Counted from the stretch's first letter, positions 51,965 through 61,624 are shown. The stretch: DNA of 64,000 bases from Pedobacter sandarakinus (GCF_026240095.1 NZ_JAPIVG010000004.1:248001-312000); one strand, 5' to 3'. Notes: a model not told the origin generated them from the letters alone. Numbers and translations are program-made.

Positions 51965-52423
51965 ATGTTTAATCCTACACCTCTTAACTTACCAACCTAT
52001 CCGTTTAAAATAACAAGTAATAATGGGCAGGTGTACATTTTCGATGAGTTAAGAAAAAAGCACCTGGTACTTACTCCAGAAGAATGGGTGAGGCAACATT
52101 TTATTCAAAACCTAATCCTCCATTATCAATTTCCTAAAACGCTAATACAGATAGAGGGCGGATTGGTTTTAAACCAGTTGCAAAAACGAAGCGACATCCT
52201 CATCTTCAATTCAAAAGGTGAAAAACTGGTATTGATAGAATGTAAAGCGCCGAAGGTTAAAATTACACCTGCAGTTTTCGAACAGGCCTCCCGGTACAAT
52301 TCTATTCACCAAGCTAAATGGATAGTACTTACCAATGGACTGCAACATGTGTATGCCAAAATGAATAACCAAAATGGCACCTTTGTGTATACAGAAGCTT
52401 TGCCTTGTTATTCAGATTTGTAA
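51965..52423 (+). CDS. HSDR_N-type PD-(D/E)XK nuclease-fold protein (152 aa)
   Basis: ATG 51965 (MFNPTPLNLPTYPFKI) is favoured over 51902. The domain matches the N-terminal part of type I restriction R subunits but stands alone: HFIQNLILHYQFPKTLIQIEGGL, RSDILIFNSKGEKLVLIECKAP with the D..ECK nuclease motif (about 100-120), and ASRYNSIHQAKWIVLTNG. It may be a single-domain DNase or a repair protein. It is divergent from holA, 90 bp away, so it may be a conserved replication-linked gene and not a restriction gene; this is inference. Confidence 0.83.
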   Translation: MFNPTPLNLPTYPFKITSNNGQVYIFDELRKKHLVLTPEEWVRQHFIQNLILHYQFPKTLIQIEGGLVLNQLQKRSDILIFNSKGEKLVLIECKAPKVKITPAVFEQASRYNSIHQAKWIVLTNGLQHVYAKMNNQNGTFVYTEALPCYSDL

Positions 52424-52448
52424 AATATCAAACAACCTTGTGTGTATT

Positions 52449-53651
52449 TTAGGTGTTGTATTCTTTTTTCCAAAGTTGTTTATTGCCTGTATATATGGCT
52501 TCGTTACACATGGCCACGCATATAGCGGCCTGGGTACCGGTATCGATGTTAGATGCTGGTCGTTTTCCCGTTGTAACAGATAAATAAAATTCTGCTAAGG
52601 CATAGGTAGTGCCATCCTGCGTGGCCTTATCTAAAATGGGCACGCCGCCATCTTTATTTACAACAATTTTTGTTGCTCCGGTTACACCATCTACAATGCC
52701 TAATTCCTTCTTTGTGCTATCTTCAGGATAGAAAACTCCTGTATCAGTAAGCAAAGAAACAGAACCTTTTGTGCCTTTAATTTTAAACAAATACCCATCA
52801 CGGGCATTGCCGCAAGTAGCTCCAAAATTGCCCACCATCCCTTTTTCATTGTAGCGAAGTATGGATTGAATATTGTCGTAGGTTTCCCGGCCATCTTTAA
52901 AAATATCGATACCGCCTGCACCCATAATTTCGTCTGGCTGAGTTTCGAAGGCCCAGTTAATGAAATCAATCTGGTGCGACAATAGCTCGGCTGCTAAACC
53001 ACCAGAATAGGCCTTGTACATCCGCCAGTTAATTTTACGTTCCAGGCTTGGATCCGGAACTGCACGCCGCCAGTTGCCATTGCGATCCCACCTGCAATCT
53101 ATTTGAGAAACCTTGCCCAACCAACCACTTTGAATCATATCTTTTACCTTGAAATAGAGTGGCGAATAACGGTATTGGTAACCAACCTGGAAAATCTGTT
53201 GAGGATGTTTCTTTACGATTTCTCTCAGGCTCAATGCCTCAGTGATGTTGTAAGTCATGGTTTTTTCCACATACACATGCTTTCCGGCAAGCACCGCATC
53301 CTTCGCAATTTTATAATGCTCACTTAAAGGTGTGGCAATAAAAACGGCATCAATAGCTTTATCATCGAGAATGGTACGGTAATCTTTAAACGCTTTGGCA
53401 GCCGTGGGAACATATTTTTCGGCTTGTTTTAACCTAAAATCGAGCACATCGCAATAAGCAACGGTCGTAAATTTATCTGGCATGCCTTTTATAACCGACA
53501 GAACGCCTTTGCCCCTATCGCCACAACCAATCATTGCAATATTTAATTTATTTTCTTTATTGCCGCCAAGGCTTGCAAAAACAGTATCTGAAACAAAAAG
53601 CCCTGAACTAAGCAAAGCAGTATTTTTTATAAACGATCGACGATGCATCAT
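52449..53651 (-). CDS. Tat-exported Gfo/Idh/MocA oxidoreductase (400 aa)
   Basis: RRSFIKNTALLSSGLFV is a Tat signal. NAD(P) binding is by LNIAMIGCGDRGKG (about 36-49), and VEKTMTYN stands at the EKP-motif position (about 128), with Thr instead of Pro. AELLSHQIDFINW is the C-terminal substrate-site helix. It oxidises a sugar in the periplasm, likely at C3. It lies in the same direction as the DUF1080, second Gfo/Idh/MocA and isomerase genes but 300 bp from the first, so it may be transcribed separately. Confidence 0.9.
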   Translation of the reverse strand: MMHRRSFIKNTALLSSGLFVSDTVFASLGGNKENKLNIAMIGCGDRGKGVLSVIKGMPDKFTTVAYCDVLDFRLKQAEKYVPTAAKAFKDYRTILDDKAIDAVFIATPLSEHYKIAKDAVLAGKHVYVEKTMTYNITEALSLREIVKKHPQQIFQVGYQYRYSPLYFKVKDMIQSGWLGKVSQIDCRWDRNGNWRRAVPDPSLERKINWRMYKAYSGGLAAELLSHQIDFINWAFETQPDEIMGAGGIDIFKDGRETYDNIQSILRYNEKGMVGNFGATCGNARDGYLFKIKGTKGSVSLLTDTGVFYPEDSTKKELGIVDGVTGATKIVVNKDGGVPILDKATQDGTTYALAEFYLSVTTGKRPASNIDTGTQAAICVAMCNEAIYTGNKQLWKKEYNT

Positions 53652-53948
53652 TTTCTCTTTCTCTTATTTTGGAGCGCAATTGCAGTACTTGGTATTAAAG
53701 CTCCTCCCGCCAATACTTCAATCTCCGAAGAAAAATCGGGGTATTTTCGTTTATGTCGGGGCTAATTTGCAATGCAATTGCCACTTTGGTTGGTTTTTTT
53801 GCACAAACGTTAAACCTAAACCCGATAGCGCTAAATAGCCCGCAGCGAGTTTACGAGCAAGGACTATAAGCAATAGCGGGGCTGAAGGCCGCCACCTTTG
53901 CGCACATTAATTTTCAAACAAATGAAAGCGCCAATATAAACCTTTAGC
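53652..53948. other. Intergenic region
   Basis: No gene seen. CCCGATAGCGCTAAATAG and ATAGCGGGGCTGAAGGCC near 53822-53890 look like part of a dispersed element I associate with Sphingobacteriaceae genomes, but I cannot verify it here. Confidence 0.3.
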
Positions 53949-55313
53949 TTATAATTTCTTCAACTTAATGGTTCTAAAATCAACTTTATTCCCATGGTCT
54001 TGCAGTAAGATATGTCCTTTGGCAGCTTCGCCAAAGTTTTTCCAGTCTTTGTACTTACTTATGGCCACCAGGTGTTTAAAATCTGCCGAACCGCGTTGGT
54101 ATTCTAATACTTTAACGCCGTTTAAATAATGCTCTACCTTGTTATTAGGGTAAACCACCACACGGCCGTTGTTCCAGCTCCCAATCGGACGAAGGTAGCG
54201 TGCTTCTTTTTTCGCAGTCATTAAATCGTAAAGCGAGGCCAGCGTTCTGTTGCCATCCCGGCCGAGTTTGGCATCGGGGTGTAGTACATCATCTAGCACC
54301 TGGTATTCCAAACCAATGGCAGATCCGGTATTCTTTTCGCTTAGGGTTACGAAATATTTTACCCCGCTGTTTGCGCCTGGGGTAAGTCTAAATTCGAAAG
54401 ACATATCAAAAGCAGCAAATTCTTCTTTGGTAACAATATCTCCTCCATTAGTAGATTCGGCTCCGCCGGATGGCTCCACGCTAATAAGTCCATTGTCAAT
54501 CTTCCATCCTTTAGCCGGAAATGCAGCTTTATATGCGCCAACCCAGCCCGCGTTACTTTTACCATCGAAAAGCAACTGGTATCCTTCAGATTTTTCGTAA
54601 GCAGATAAGCTGTTCGGGGTAAAATTAACGGTATAAACACCCTTTGGAAACACGCTTGCTTTTAAGTTACCAGTTTGAATGTTAATATTTTTGAAATAAA
54701 CTTTCTTACCATCGTTTTCGAGGTTATTGCCTATGCCATGCACCTGCAGGCCGATAAAACCAGATTGATCTAAGGTATCGATTACGTATGCCACAGGAAC
54801 GCCATTTACCCAAGTTTTGGTTTCGTTACCAATACACTCTATTTTATAATGGTTAAATTCATTCTTTTTGTACAATGGTTTAGCCAGGGGATTTAACGCT
54901 AAGGGGTAAAGCCATAGCCTGCGTGCCTCGTCGTAAATACCGCCTGTCCAGGCTCGGGGCGTTGGGTCTATTTCTACCTGTCTACCAAACACCAGGCCTT
55001 TACCATCATTACCTTCGGGTTTTAGGTGACTGCGGGTTTGTATACCAGAATTAGTAGTTTCGCCTTCCAGTTTTACATCAAGCTCCAGCACAAAATTGCC
55101 GTATTCTTTTTCAGTAATTAGGAATGAATTTGGTGTGCCTTTAGTCATGGTACCTACAATCATACCATCTTCTACCTTGTAGGGTGCCGCCCCTGCAACA
55201 GCTTTCCAGCCGGTTAGGGTTTTACCATCAAAAAGTGGCTTTGCTTTTTGTGCAAAGGCCGAGAAATTAATAAGGGAGAGCGCTAGAATACTATATTTTC
55301 TAATGTTGTACAT
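53949..55313 (-). CDS. Secreted tandem DUF1080 (3-keto-glycoside hydrolase-like) protein (454 aa)
   Basis: A signal peptide (residues 1-22) precedes two DUF1080 domains. Domain 1 (about 27-215) begins PLFDGKTLTGWKAV and contains ETTNSGIQTRSHL; domain 2 (about 245-452) begins QLLFDGKSNAGWVGAY and contains NSGVKYFVTL. Each is a LamG-like jelly roll. Some DUF1080 proteins cleave 3-keto-glucosides produced by partner dehydrogenases, which suits the neighbouring Gfo/Idh/MocA genes. Two domains in one chain are notable; one may be catalytic, the other binding. Located in the periplasm. Confidence 0.88.
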   Translation of the reverse strand: MYNIRKYSILALSLINFSAFAQKAKPLFDGKTLTGWKAVAGAAPYKVEDGMIVGTMTKGTPNSFLITEKEYGNFVLELDVKLEGETTNSGIQTRSHLKPEGNDGKGLVFGRQVEIDPTPRAWTGGIYDEARRLWLYPLALNPLAKPLYKKNEFNHYKIECIGNETKTWVNGVPVAYVIDTLDQSGFIGLQVHGIGNNLENDGKKVYFKNINIQTGNLKASVFPKGVYTVNFTPNSLSAYEKSEGYQLLFDGKSNAGWVGAYKAAFPAKGWKIDNGLISVEPSGGAESTNGGDIVTKEEFAAFDMSFEFRLTPGANSGVKYFVTLSEKNTGSAIGLEYQVLDDVLHPDAKLGRDGNRTLASLYDLMTAKKEARYLRPIGSWNNGRVVVYPNNKVEHYLNGVKVLEYQRGSADFKHLVAISKYKDWKNFGEAAKGHILLQDHGNKVDFRTIKLKKL

Positions 55314-55353
55314 GATAATTTGATGTTTCGGATAGTATAAATTTGCAGCTGAA

Positions 55354-56709
55354 TTAATATTTAAACACTTTGCCGTTTGCCATTACTTCCTGCTTGCTTT
55401 CATCGAACGTAGATTTAGCACCGGTATGCACAGCGGCGTTTGTCATGATATTGGCAATTGAGTGCGAGTAACCCGCCTCTACTGGCGCATTGGGGGTTTT
55501 ACGGCTGCGAACGCACTCCATCCAGTTACGCATATGCCCTGATGTAAGCGGGTCGCCACCCATATTTGCACCTGTTGCTGCTTTAACAGCAGTTTTGCTT
55601 AAATCAAATTCGGGTAATAGGTTAGGTTGCATACCCATTGCCGATGCTTCTTGTTGTTTTAAGCCACCTTTTGGCGACACTTTATTGGTAATTAAGTTGA
55701 GCTCACCGCCATTAGCATAGTAAACCTCACCTACGTCGCCTACACTATTTTGCATTCTTGAAGTAAAAGTAACCTGGAAACCGTCATCGCCTTTTGGCGT
55801 GCCGTAATCAAAAACAGCCACCATGGAATCCCAGTTTCTCCGGCCATCTTTCCAGGTATAAATGCCACCATTTGCCACAACGCTGCGTGGATGTTTAAGG
55901 TTGGTAAACCAGTGTACGGTGTCAATCTGGTGCGACATCCATTGCCCCGGCATACCAGACGAATAAGGCCAGAATAGGCGATATTCCAGATATTTTCTAG
56001 GGTCAAACGCTTCTGCCGGGCGGTTAAGTAAAAAGCGCTTCCAGTCTATGTCTTCTTCTTTTAATTTAGCAACTAAATCTGGCCTGCGCCAGCGACCCGG
56101 CTGGTTTACATTCCACACTAAATCTACCGCCGTGATGGGACCGAATTTCCCCTCCTGGATAAACTTTGCCGCATTGGCGTAATTTTCTCCACTTCTGCGT
56201 TGCGAACCAATTTGTACAATTCTATCTGTAGCTTTTACAGCTTTTAATGCAGCTTTGGCATCGTCCATGGTTTCTGCGAAGGGCTTTTCTACATATGCAT
56301 CGCAGTTGGCCTTAACCGCTTCGATGGTGTGGAGTGCATGCTGAAAATCTGCAGTACTTATAATTACAGCATCTAAATTTTTGGTGGCGTAAAGCTCATC
56401 ATTGTTGCGGCATGCTTTAATATCATGACCGAACTTCTCTTTTAAATGCGCAATTCCCAAATTACGGCGATAGCTCCAAAGGTCAGAAAGCCCAACAACA
56501 TCGAAATTTAATTCCTTGTTATGGTTTAAGAAACAGGGGAGCAAGGTATCTTTGAAACGATCTGAAAATCCTACAACGCCTACCCGTACCCTATCGTTTG
56601 CACCGATAATTCTTCCATAGCTTTTGGCGCTCATACCCATGGTACCCGCATAAGTGGCAGCAGCAAATATTGCAGATTGTTTAATAAATTTTCTTCTAGA
56701 ATTTTCCAT
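55354..56709 (-). CDS. Tat-exported Gfo/Idh/MocA oxidoreductase (451 aa)
   Basis: SRRKFIKQSAIFAAATYAG is the Tat signal. The NAD domain starts RVRVGVVGFSDRFKDT, and VEKPFAETMDDA is the classical EKP motif (about 139). WMSHQIDTVHWFTNLKHPRSVV is the C-terminal active-site region. It follows the isomerase gene by 26 bp and precedes the DUF1080 gene by 40 bp on the minus strand, so the three are likely one operon. Its role in C3-oxidation of glycosides is inferred from context. Confidence 0.9.
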   Translation of the reverse strand: MENSRRKFIKQSAIFAAATYAGTMGMSAKSYGRIIGANDRVRVGVVGFSDRFKDTLLPCFLNHNKELNFDVVGLSDLWSYRRNLGIAHLKEKFGHDIKACRNNDELYATKNLDAVIISTADFQHALHTIEAVKANCDAYVEKPFAETMDDAKAALKAVKATDRIVQIGSQRRSGENYANAAKFIQEGKFGPITAVDLVWNVNQPGRWRRPDLVAKLKEEDIDWKRFLLNRPAEAFDPRKYLEYRLFWPYSSGMPGQWMSHQIDTVHWFTNLKHPRSVVANGGIYTWKDGRRNWDSMVAVFDYGTPKGDDGFQVTFTSRMQNSVGDVGEVYYANGGELNLITNKVSPKGGLKQQEASAMGMQPNLLPEFDLSKTAVKAATGANMGGDPLTSGHMRNWMECVRSRKTPNAPVEAGYSHSIANIMTNAAVHTGAKSTFDESKQEVMANGKVFKY

Positions 56710-56735
56710 AGTGTGCTGATGTATAAAATATGCAT

Positions 56736-57647
56736 TTACCGGTTTCGATAAACGGCATCAATTTGTTGATTCAAAAATTTAAAGGCATATGCCAATTGCG
56801 CTGGCGTGTAGTTGCTGGCAGCTTCTATAAAAATTGGCCCTTTGTAATTGGCTTTTTTTAGTGCAGCAAGGTAGGGCGTAAAATCATCACCTTTTATGCC
56901 TGGCAACGTACGTTCTTCATTTTCAGCAATTTCGCAGTGGATGAGCACATCCTTTGCATCGACAATATTTTGTGGCGATTCATTTTCCCGTGTCATGTGA
57001 AAAATATCAGCATTTAAGCCGAAATTAGGATGGTTGACTAACCTAACGATAGCAGCAGTTTCCTTAAGCGTGTTTAAGAAGTTAGTTTCTTTACGCTGCA
57101 GGTTCTCTAAAGCAATTTTTACATTATATTTTGATGCAAGGGTTGAAATTTTTTTAGCTAGGGCGACAAAGTTTTGGGTAGCCTGTTTTACATCATAATT
57201 TTCTGGCAAGCGCCGTGCACCACCACTTCCCAATACTACAACTTTTACGTTTGCCTGCTGTGCCCGTCGTAATAACACATCCGAATAGCGAAGTACCCGA
57301 TCTTCGTTTACATCCGGACCAGCAATTTTCATATCTCCCGAAAACATAATATTGCACATGTACAATTTAGCTTTCGATGCTTTTAATTCAACTAATTTCC
57401 GCTGAAAAGCCTCTTCTGTAAGCGCGGGTGCAATTGTTTTACCCACCGTTTCTCCAAACATTCGAAATCCTACAGCAGCAACTAAACTGTCTTTTTCCAT
57501 TGGCGCAACGATACCCAACGCCAAAAAATTTCGCTGTGGAAGTTGGAAGCTGAGGAACAGAGGAACAAAGAAGAGCAAACCAACCACTACTTTCAGTCGC
57601 GAATTCTGCGCATGTGTTGCTTTAAGTAGAATGTAGCCGTCTGACAT
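56736..57647 (-). CDS. Xylose-isomerase-like TIM-barrel protein, exported (303 aa)
   Basis: An N-terminal hydrophobic segment (VVVGLLFFVPLFLSF, about 20-34) suggests export or an anchor. The barrel shows KLYMCNIMFSGDMKIAGPD, VVVLGSGGARRLPENYD, VKIALENLQRKETNFLNTLKETAAIV, NFGLNADIFHM, CEIAENEERTLPGIKGDDF and GPIFIEAASN, with Glu/Asp/His in metal-site positions as in isomerases of the IolE/Hyi type. The expected substrate is a keto sugar released in the periplasm. First gene of the minus-strand operon that continues with Gfo/Idh/MocA and DUF1080. Confidence 0.87.
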   Translation of the reverse strand: MSDGYILLKATHAQNSRLKVVVGLLFFVPLFLSFQLPQRNFLALGIVAPMEKDSLVAAVGFRMFGETVGKTIAPALTEEAFQRKLVELKASKAKLYMCNIMFSGDMKIAGPDVNEDRVLRYSDVLLRRAQQANVKVVVLGSGGARRLPENYDVKQATQNFVALAKKISTLASKYNVKIALENLQRKETNFLNTLKETAAIVRLVNHPNFGLNADIFHMTRENESPQNIVDAKDVLIHCEIAENEERTLPGIKGDDFTPYLAALKKANYKGPIFIEAASNYTPAQLAYAFKFLNQQIDAVYRNR

Positions 57648-57960
57648 AGAAGTGTAATGGTTAGATTCGATTTTACTAAATCGTATTGGTCACCTAAAAT
57701 AATATTTTAATCGCAATACCCTTAATCTGTCCACGTAATTTTTTTGAAACTAACAGGTAAAGAACCGGCATTTTCTTTGTTAAGAGGGTCTGAGACCTTT
57801 CTTTAGGAACAACCTTTCTGATGCGAAAAATTTTAGGAAAACGTTTGAAATAGTGAATTTCTGATACAACGATCTAAACAGAACTAAAACCTTTTACAAA
57901 CTCAATAAAGCCAGACTACCAATAGAACTCACTCAGCTTTCTCAACATGCACTTAAACAA
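57648..57960. other. Intergenic region, nothing recognised
   Basis: About 310 bp upstream of the isomerase operon. Probably holds its promoter on the minus strand; no gene or RNA is seen. Confidence 0.3.
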
Positions 57961-58470
57961 CCTAAAGCCCTAGCCATTGTGTAAAAAATCTGCGTGCATC
58001 GGTGTAATCCTCGGGAGAAAACGGCCGCCGGACTAAACGTATCTGAAATACTATTATTAAAGTCATGGAAACAAAATGGTGATGAACCTAAAGCCCCAGC
58101 AATTTAAAAATCTGCGTTCATCCGTGTAATCCGCGGGAGAAAAACTGCCGCTAGACTAAATGGTGATGAACCTAAAGCCCCAGCAATCTTGTAAAAATCT
58201 GCGTGCATCCGTGTAATCCGCGGGAGAAAAACAGCCTCTAGACTAAACCCATCTGAAATACTATTATTAAAGTCATCGAAACAAAATTGTGATGAACCTA
58301 AAGCCCCAGCAATTTAAAAATCTGCGTTCATCCGTGTAATCCGCGGGAGAAAAACAGCCGCTAAACTAAATGGTGATGAACCTAAAGCCCCAGCAATCTT
58401 GTAAAAATCTGCGTGCATCCATGTAATCCTCGGGAGAAAACCGCCGCCAGACTAAACGTATCTGAAATAT
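57961..58470. repeat. Alternating tandem repeat, five copies
   Basis: The element CCTAAAGCCCCAGCAA... TCTGCGTGCATCCGTGT... CGCGGGAGAAAA starts at 57961, 58087, 58171, 58297 and 58381. Spacings alternate 126, 84, 126, 84 (sum 210), all multiples of 42. Copies 1, 3 and 5 carry the longer variant (CTTGTAAAAATCTGCGTGC), copies 2 and 4 the shorter (TTTAAAAATCTGCGTTC). No frame is open through it, and the spacers are themselves repeated, so it is not CRISPR. It lies between the isomerase operon and valS. Confidence 0.85.
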
Positions 58471-58541
58471 CAAAAACAATCCCCCCAGATAGAATAAAAG
58501 ACTCGGTATAACTCTGCAGGGCAATAACCCGAAACACAAAA

Positions 58542-58567
58542 AGCCTCCTGAATGACAACAGGAGGCT
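58542..58567 (-). terminator. valS terminator
   Basis: AGCCTCCTG (58542-58550) and CAGGAGGCT (58559-58567) form a perfect 9-bp stem with an 8-nt loop; on the minus strand it is followed by TTTTTG. It stands 36 bp after the valS stop. Confidence 0.85.
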
Positions 58568-58602
58568 CCATATTTCTCAGAAAAAGCTTAACTAACTAGT
58601 GC

Positions 58603-61281
58603 CTATCCAATGGCAGCCAAACTTTCTTCAATTATTTTAATCTTAGTCTCAGCATCCGCCTTCTTATTTCGCTCGTTGGCTATAATTTCTGGTTTTGCAT
58701 TCTGTACGAAACGCTCGTTATTAAGCTTTGCATCAACAGATTTTAGAAAACCCTGCAAGTAAACAAGGTCGGCATTTAAACGAATACGTTCAGCATCCAC
58801 ATCAATGTTCTCCATCAGCGGGATAAAGAATTCATCTTTACCAGCCATAAATGCAGTAGCACCCGAAACCTTCTCGCTAACAAAAACCGCCTCCGCAACA
58901 TTACCAAGCTTATAAATAATATTTAGCCACTTATCGTAGTTCACATCAGAATTTACTTTTAAGCTTAATGGCAGCGTTTCTTTAGGCGAAATTTGTTTTT
59001 GGTTACGCACATTTCTAATCTCTGCAATTACGCTTTTAACCACATCTGCATCTTTCAGCAATTGCACATCAACTTCACCACCTTTCGGATATTCGGCCAC
59101 GATACAACAATCCATTTCACCACGAGCTGCAAACAAATCATCATGCCACAACTCTTCGGTTAAGAAAGGCATGTTAGGATGCAACAGTTTAATAATGTCT
59201 TCAAAAAATGCGACAGTAGCTTTATAGCTGGCAGCATCTATTGGCTGTTGATATGCTGGCTTAACCATTTCCAGGTACCATGCACAGAAATCATCCCAAA
59301 CCAATTTATAGGTAATCATCAGTGCTTCAGACAAACGATACTGCTTGAAATTAGCCTCAATTTCTACCAAAGACTCATTGAATCGATTTTCAAACCATCT
59401 GATAGCCTGCTCATTAGGATTTGCTAAACTAGCATCAACCTCCCAACCTTTCACCAAGCGAAATGCATTCCAAATTTTCGAAGCAAAATTACGGCCCTGT
59501 TCGCAGTAGCTTTCATCGAACATTAAATCGTTACCAGCTGGCGACGACATTAACATACCTACACGAACTGCATCAGCGCCATATTTTTCTATCAAGCCAA
59601 TCGGATCTGGCGAATTTCCCAGCGATTTAGACATCTTACGGCCCAGCTTATCGCGAACAATACCCGTGAGGTAAACATTTGTAAATGGTTTTTTACCCAT
59701 AAACTCATGTCCTGCCATTATCATCCGTGCAACCCAAAAGAACAAAATCTCTGGGGCTGTAACCAAATCATTAGTTGGATAGTAGTAATTTATGTCTTTA
59801 TTATCTGGATTTTTGAAACCATCGAAAACCGAAATTGGCCACAACCACGATGAAAACCAAGTATCCATTACATCATCGTCTTGGTTTATAAAAGGTGCCA
59901 ATTGATTTTTGAAACCTGCTTTATCCGCTTCCACGCCTTCGCTATCTAAATGCTTTTTCTCCCAAAAGGCCTCTAAAGCCTCGTCTTTGGTTTTAGCAAC
60001 TACCCAATTTCCTTTATCATCGTACCATGCAGGTATTCTCTGCCCCCACCAAAGCTGACGAGAAATGTTCCAGTCGCGAACATTCTCCATCCAATAGCGG
60101 TAGGTATTTTCAAATTTATTTGGAATTAAATTGATATTTCCATTCAGAACATCATCAAGAGCAGGTTGAGCCAGCTCTTTCATTTTAACAAACCACTGCA
60201 TCGATAACTTAGGCTCGATGGCCGCATCGGTACGCTCGGAAAATCCCACCTGCGATTTGTAATCTTCAACTTTCTCCAGATGTCCTGCCCCATCCAACAA
60301 TTTGGCAATCTTTTTTCGGGCAACGAATCTATCTTCACCCACTAAAATTACGGCCAGTTCATTTAGCGTGCCATCGTCATTTAAAATATCCGTTACAGGT
60401 AAATTGTGCTTCACACCCAATTCGTAGTCATTCAAATCATGCGCAGGTGTAACCTTCAGGCAACCAGTACCGAATTCAATGTCTACATATTCATCCTCAA
60501 TCACCGGTATTTCATGGTTAACCAATGGCACAAAAACTTTTTTACCCCTCAAATGTAGAAAGCGTTCGTCGTTAGGGTTAATACATATAGCCGCATCGGC
60601 CATAATAGTTTCGGGCCTGGTTGTGGCAACGGTTAAAAAGGTAGCGGGCTCATCATCATTTTCCCCCTTAACCAGATACTTGATGTAGTACAACTTTTGG
60701 TTAACCTCCTTACGAATCACTTCTTCATCAGACACGGCAGTTTTGCCCGCCGGATCCCAGTTAACCATTCTTATACCTCGATATATCCACCCTTTTTTAT
60801 ACAAGTGAATGAAAGAATCAATAACTGCTTCAGAGAGGTCATCCTCCATGGTAAAACGTGTGCGATCCCAGTCGCAACTGGCACCAAGTTTCTTCAGCTG
60901 CTCTAGAATAATGCCACCATATTTTTCCTTCCATTCCCAGGCATACTTTAAGAACGCCTCACGCGAGAGATCTTTTTTGTCGATACCTTTTTCCTTTAGC
61001 ATGGCAACCACCTTCGCCTCGGTAGCAATTGAGGCATGATCTGTACCAGGCACCCAACAAGCATTTTTACCTTGCATCCGGGCCTTCCTAATCAAAACAT
61101 CCTGAATGGTATTGTTGAGCATGTGCCCCATGTGTAAAACACCAGTAACATTCGGTGGCGGAATTACAATAGTATATGGCTCACGCTCATCTGGCGTTGA
61201 ATGAAAAAATTTCTTAGATAGCCAATAGCTATACCATTTATCTTCGGTTTCTGCAGGATTGTACTTGGTGGAAATGCTCAT
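58603..61281 (-). CDS. valS: Valine--tRNA ligase (892 aa)
   Basis: Class I synthetase with the HIGH-type motif PPNVTGVLHMGHML (HMGH at 50-53) and the KMSKS loop GRKMSKSLGN near residue 545. The editing domain (TTRPETIMADAAICINP, about 227-243) and the C-terminal coiled coil (about 830-892, rich in Lys/Glu) are present. It charges tRNA-Val in the cytoplasm. Length matches bacterial ValRS. It ends in a good terminator, and nothing overlaps it. Confidence 0.97.
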   Translation of the reverse strand: MSISTKYNPAETEDKWYSYWLSKKFFHSTPDEREPYTIVIPPPNVTGVLHMGHMLNNTIQDVLIRKARMQGKNACWVPGTDHASIATEAKVVAMLKEKGIDKKDLSREAFLKYAWEWKEKYGGIILEQLKKLGASCDWDRTRFTMEDDLSEAVIDSFIHLYKKGWIYRGIRMVNWDPAGKTAVSDEEVIRKEVNQKLYYIKYLVKGENDDEPATFLTVATTRPETIMADAAICINPNDERFLHLRGKKVFVPLVNHEIPVIEDEYVDIEFGTGCLKVTPAHDLNDYELGVKHNLPVTDILNDDGTLNELAVILVGEDRFVARKKIAKLLDGAGHLEKVEDYKSQVGFSERTDAAIEPKLSMQWFVKMKELAQPALDDVLNGNINLIPNKFENTYRYWMENVRDWNISRQLWWGQRIPAWYDDKGNWVVAKTKDEALEAFWEKKHLDSEGVEADKAGFKNQLAPFINQDDDVMDTWFSSWLWPISVFDGFKNPDNKDINYYYPTNDLVTAPEILFFWVARMIMAGHEFMGKKPFTNVYLTGIVRDKLGRKMSKSLGNSPDPIGLIEKYGADAVRVGMLMSSPAGNDLMFDESYCEQGRNFASKIWNAFRLVKGWEVDASLANPNEQAIRWFENRFNESLVEIEANFKQYRLSEALMITYKLVWDDFCAWYLEMVKPAYQQPIDAASYKATVAFFEDIIKLLHPNMPFLTEELWHDDLFAARGEMDCCIVAEYPKGGEVDVQLLKDADVVKSVIAEIRNVRNQKQISPKETLPLSLKVNSDVNYDKWLNIIYKLGNVAEAVFVSEKVSGATAFMAGKDEFFIPLMENIDVDAERIRLNADLVYLQGFLKSVDAKLNNERFVQNAKPEIIANERNKKADAETKIKIIEESLAAIG

Positions 61282-61624
61282 GAATTTTATTAAAAGCCCA
61301 AAAATAGCTAAATAAGCGCAAAGCTGAAAACTTAAAGAAGAGAAAGCTTTGCAGTGCTAACGGAATCAAACAAGGCCACTAAAATGGGTCGATTGATTAG
61401 AAATATCTTGTATGAAATTTGGAAAGCAGTTGCAGCATTTTATTTTAACGTCTGTCCTGCTTTTGTTGCAATCTTTTTGTGAAAGTCGGCCTCAACTTCG
61501 AAAATCACTGCTTCAAAAAGGATTTACACGACAATCAGGTTTACAAACCCGGGCCAGTTGTTAACAATCGGTTTTATTCTGAAGTCAAATTTATAACATA
61601 AAAAGAAGCCTGGAATAACAAAAA
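61282..61624. other. Intergenic region with second copy of a short repeat
   Basis: Contains TTTGGAAAGCAGTTGCAGCA and the following ATTTTATTTTAACGTCTGTCC (about 61417-61459), resembling 29514-29567. No gene is seen. Confidence 0.4.

Noticed and set aside
57961..58470. CRISPR array
   Set aside because: The supposed spacers are themselves repeated and unequal in length (alternating periods), repeats are too long and divergent, and no cas genes are near.
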